From Methanosarcinales archaeon (GTDB taxonomy: Archaea > Halobacteriota > Methanosarcinia > Methanosarcinales > Methanogasteraceae), in assembly GCA_012961645.1 (NCBI GenBank), contig DTYY01000147.1:1-6104 (forward strand): a DNA stretch of 6,104 bases, written 5' to 3'. A model generated the notes under the pieces. The model had not been told where the DNA came from, made no database searches, and saw only the letters and a program-made list of their open reading frames with translations. Position numbers and translations under genes: made by a program. Position 1 is the stretch's first letter. Every line of letters starts with the position of its first letter. Positions 6,070-6,104 of the stretch are shown piece after piece.

Positions 6070-6104
6070 TGATCACTCAAATTCAAAAATCAACCCAATC
6101 CAGA

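Noticed and set aside
1..6104. CRISPR arrays, tRNA/rRNA genes, insertion sequences, phage or defence genes
   Set aside because: No spaced direct repeats, no RNA-gene signatures, no transposase or terminal inverted repeats, and almost the whole window is accounted for by five genes.

Overview
The window looks like a piece of a euryarchaeal chromosome, most plausibly from the Methanosarcinales, ANME or Syntrophoarchaeia part of the tree. The main reasons are an archaeal GPT-type N-glycan-initiating transferase (gene 2), a DUF1616 membrane domain, and two copies of the S-layer duplication domain best known from Methanosarcina surface proteins (gene 3). Base composition is near 50% GC by eye, stop codons are TGA (four) or TAA (one), and 4-base gene overlaps are frequent. 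The finer taxonomic placement is inference.

All five genes lie on the + strand and are packed like an operon. Their junctions are: overlap by 4 bases, an 18-base gap, a 1-base gap, and overlap by 4 bases. In order they are: (1) the C-terminal end of a nucleotide-sugar dehydrogenase of the WecC/UDP-ManNAc type (2-379, cut by the window edge); (2) a polytopic GlcNAc-1-phosphate transferase of the GPT/MraY superfamily (376-1380); (3) a 1224-residue protein with an N-terminal five-helix DUF1616 region and about 1,045 extracytoplasmic residues, built from two CARDB-like plus jelly-roll units followed by two S-layer domains (1399-5073); (4) an HtpX/M48-like membrane protein whose zinc motif reads YEIAH instead of HExxH (5075-5830); (5) a 72-residue protein with two membrane helices that starts at TTG behind a strong ribosome binding site (5827-6045). 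The last 59 bases carry no gene but hold a TATA-like box that may serve a gene beyond the edge.

Read together, the genes suggest a cell-envelope module. A nucleotide sugar is oxidised (gene 1), a lipid-linked glycan is started on the cytoplasmic face (gene 2), and a heavily sequon-studded surface protein could receive that glycan outside the membrane (gene 3). A degenerate membrane protease homologue and a small partner (genes 4 and 5) may help quality control or assembly. The most unusual items are the DUF1616/S-layer fusion, which would anchor an S-layer-type protein by its N-terminus, and the apparently zinc-blind M48 homologue encoded directly after it.
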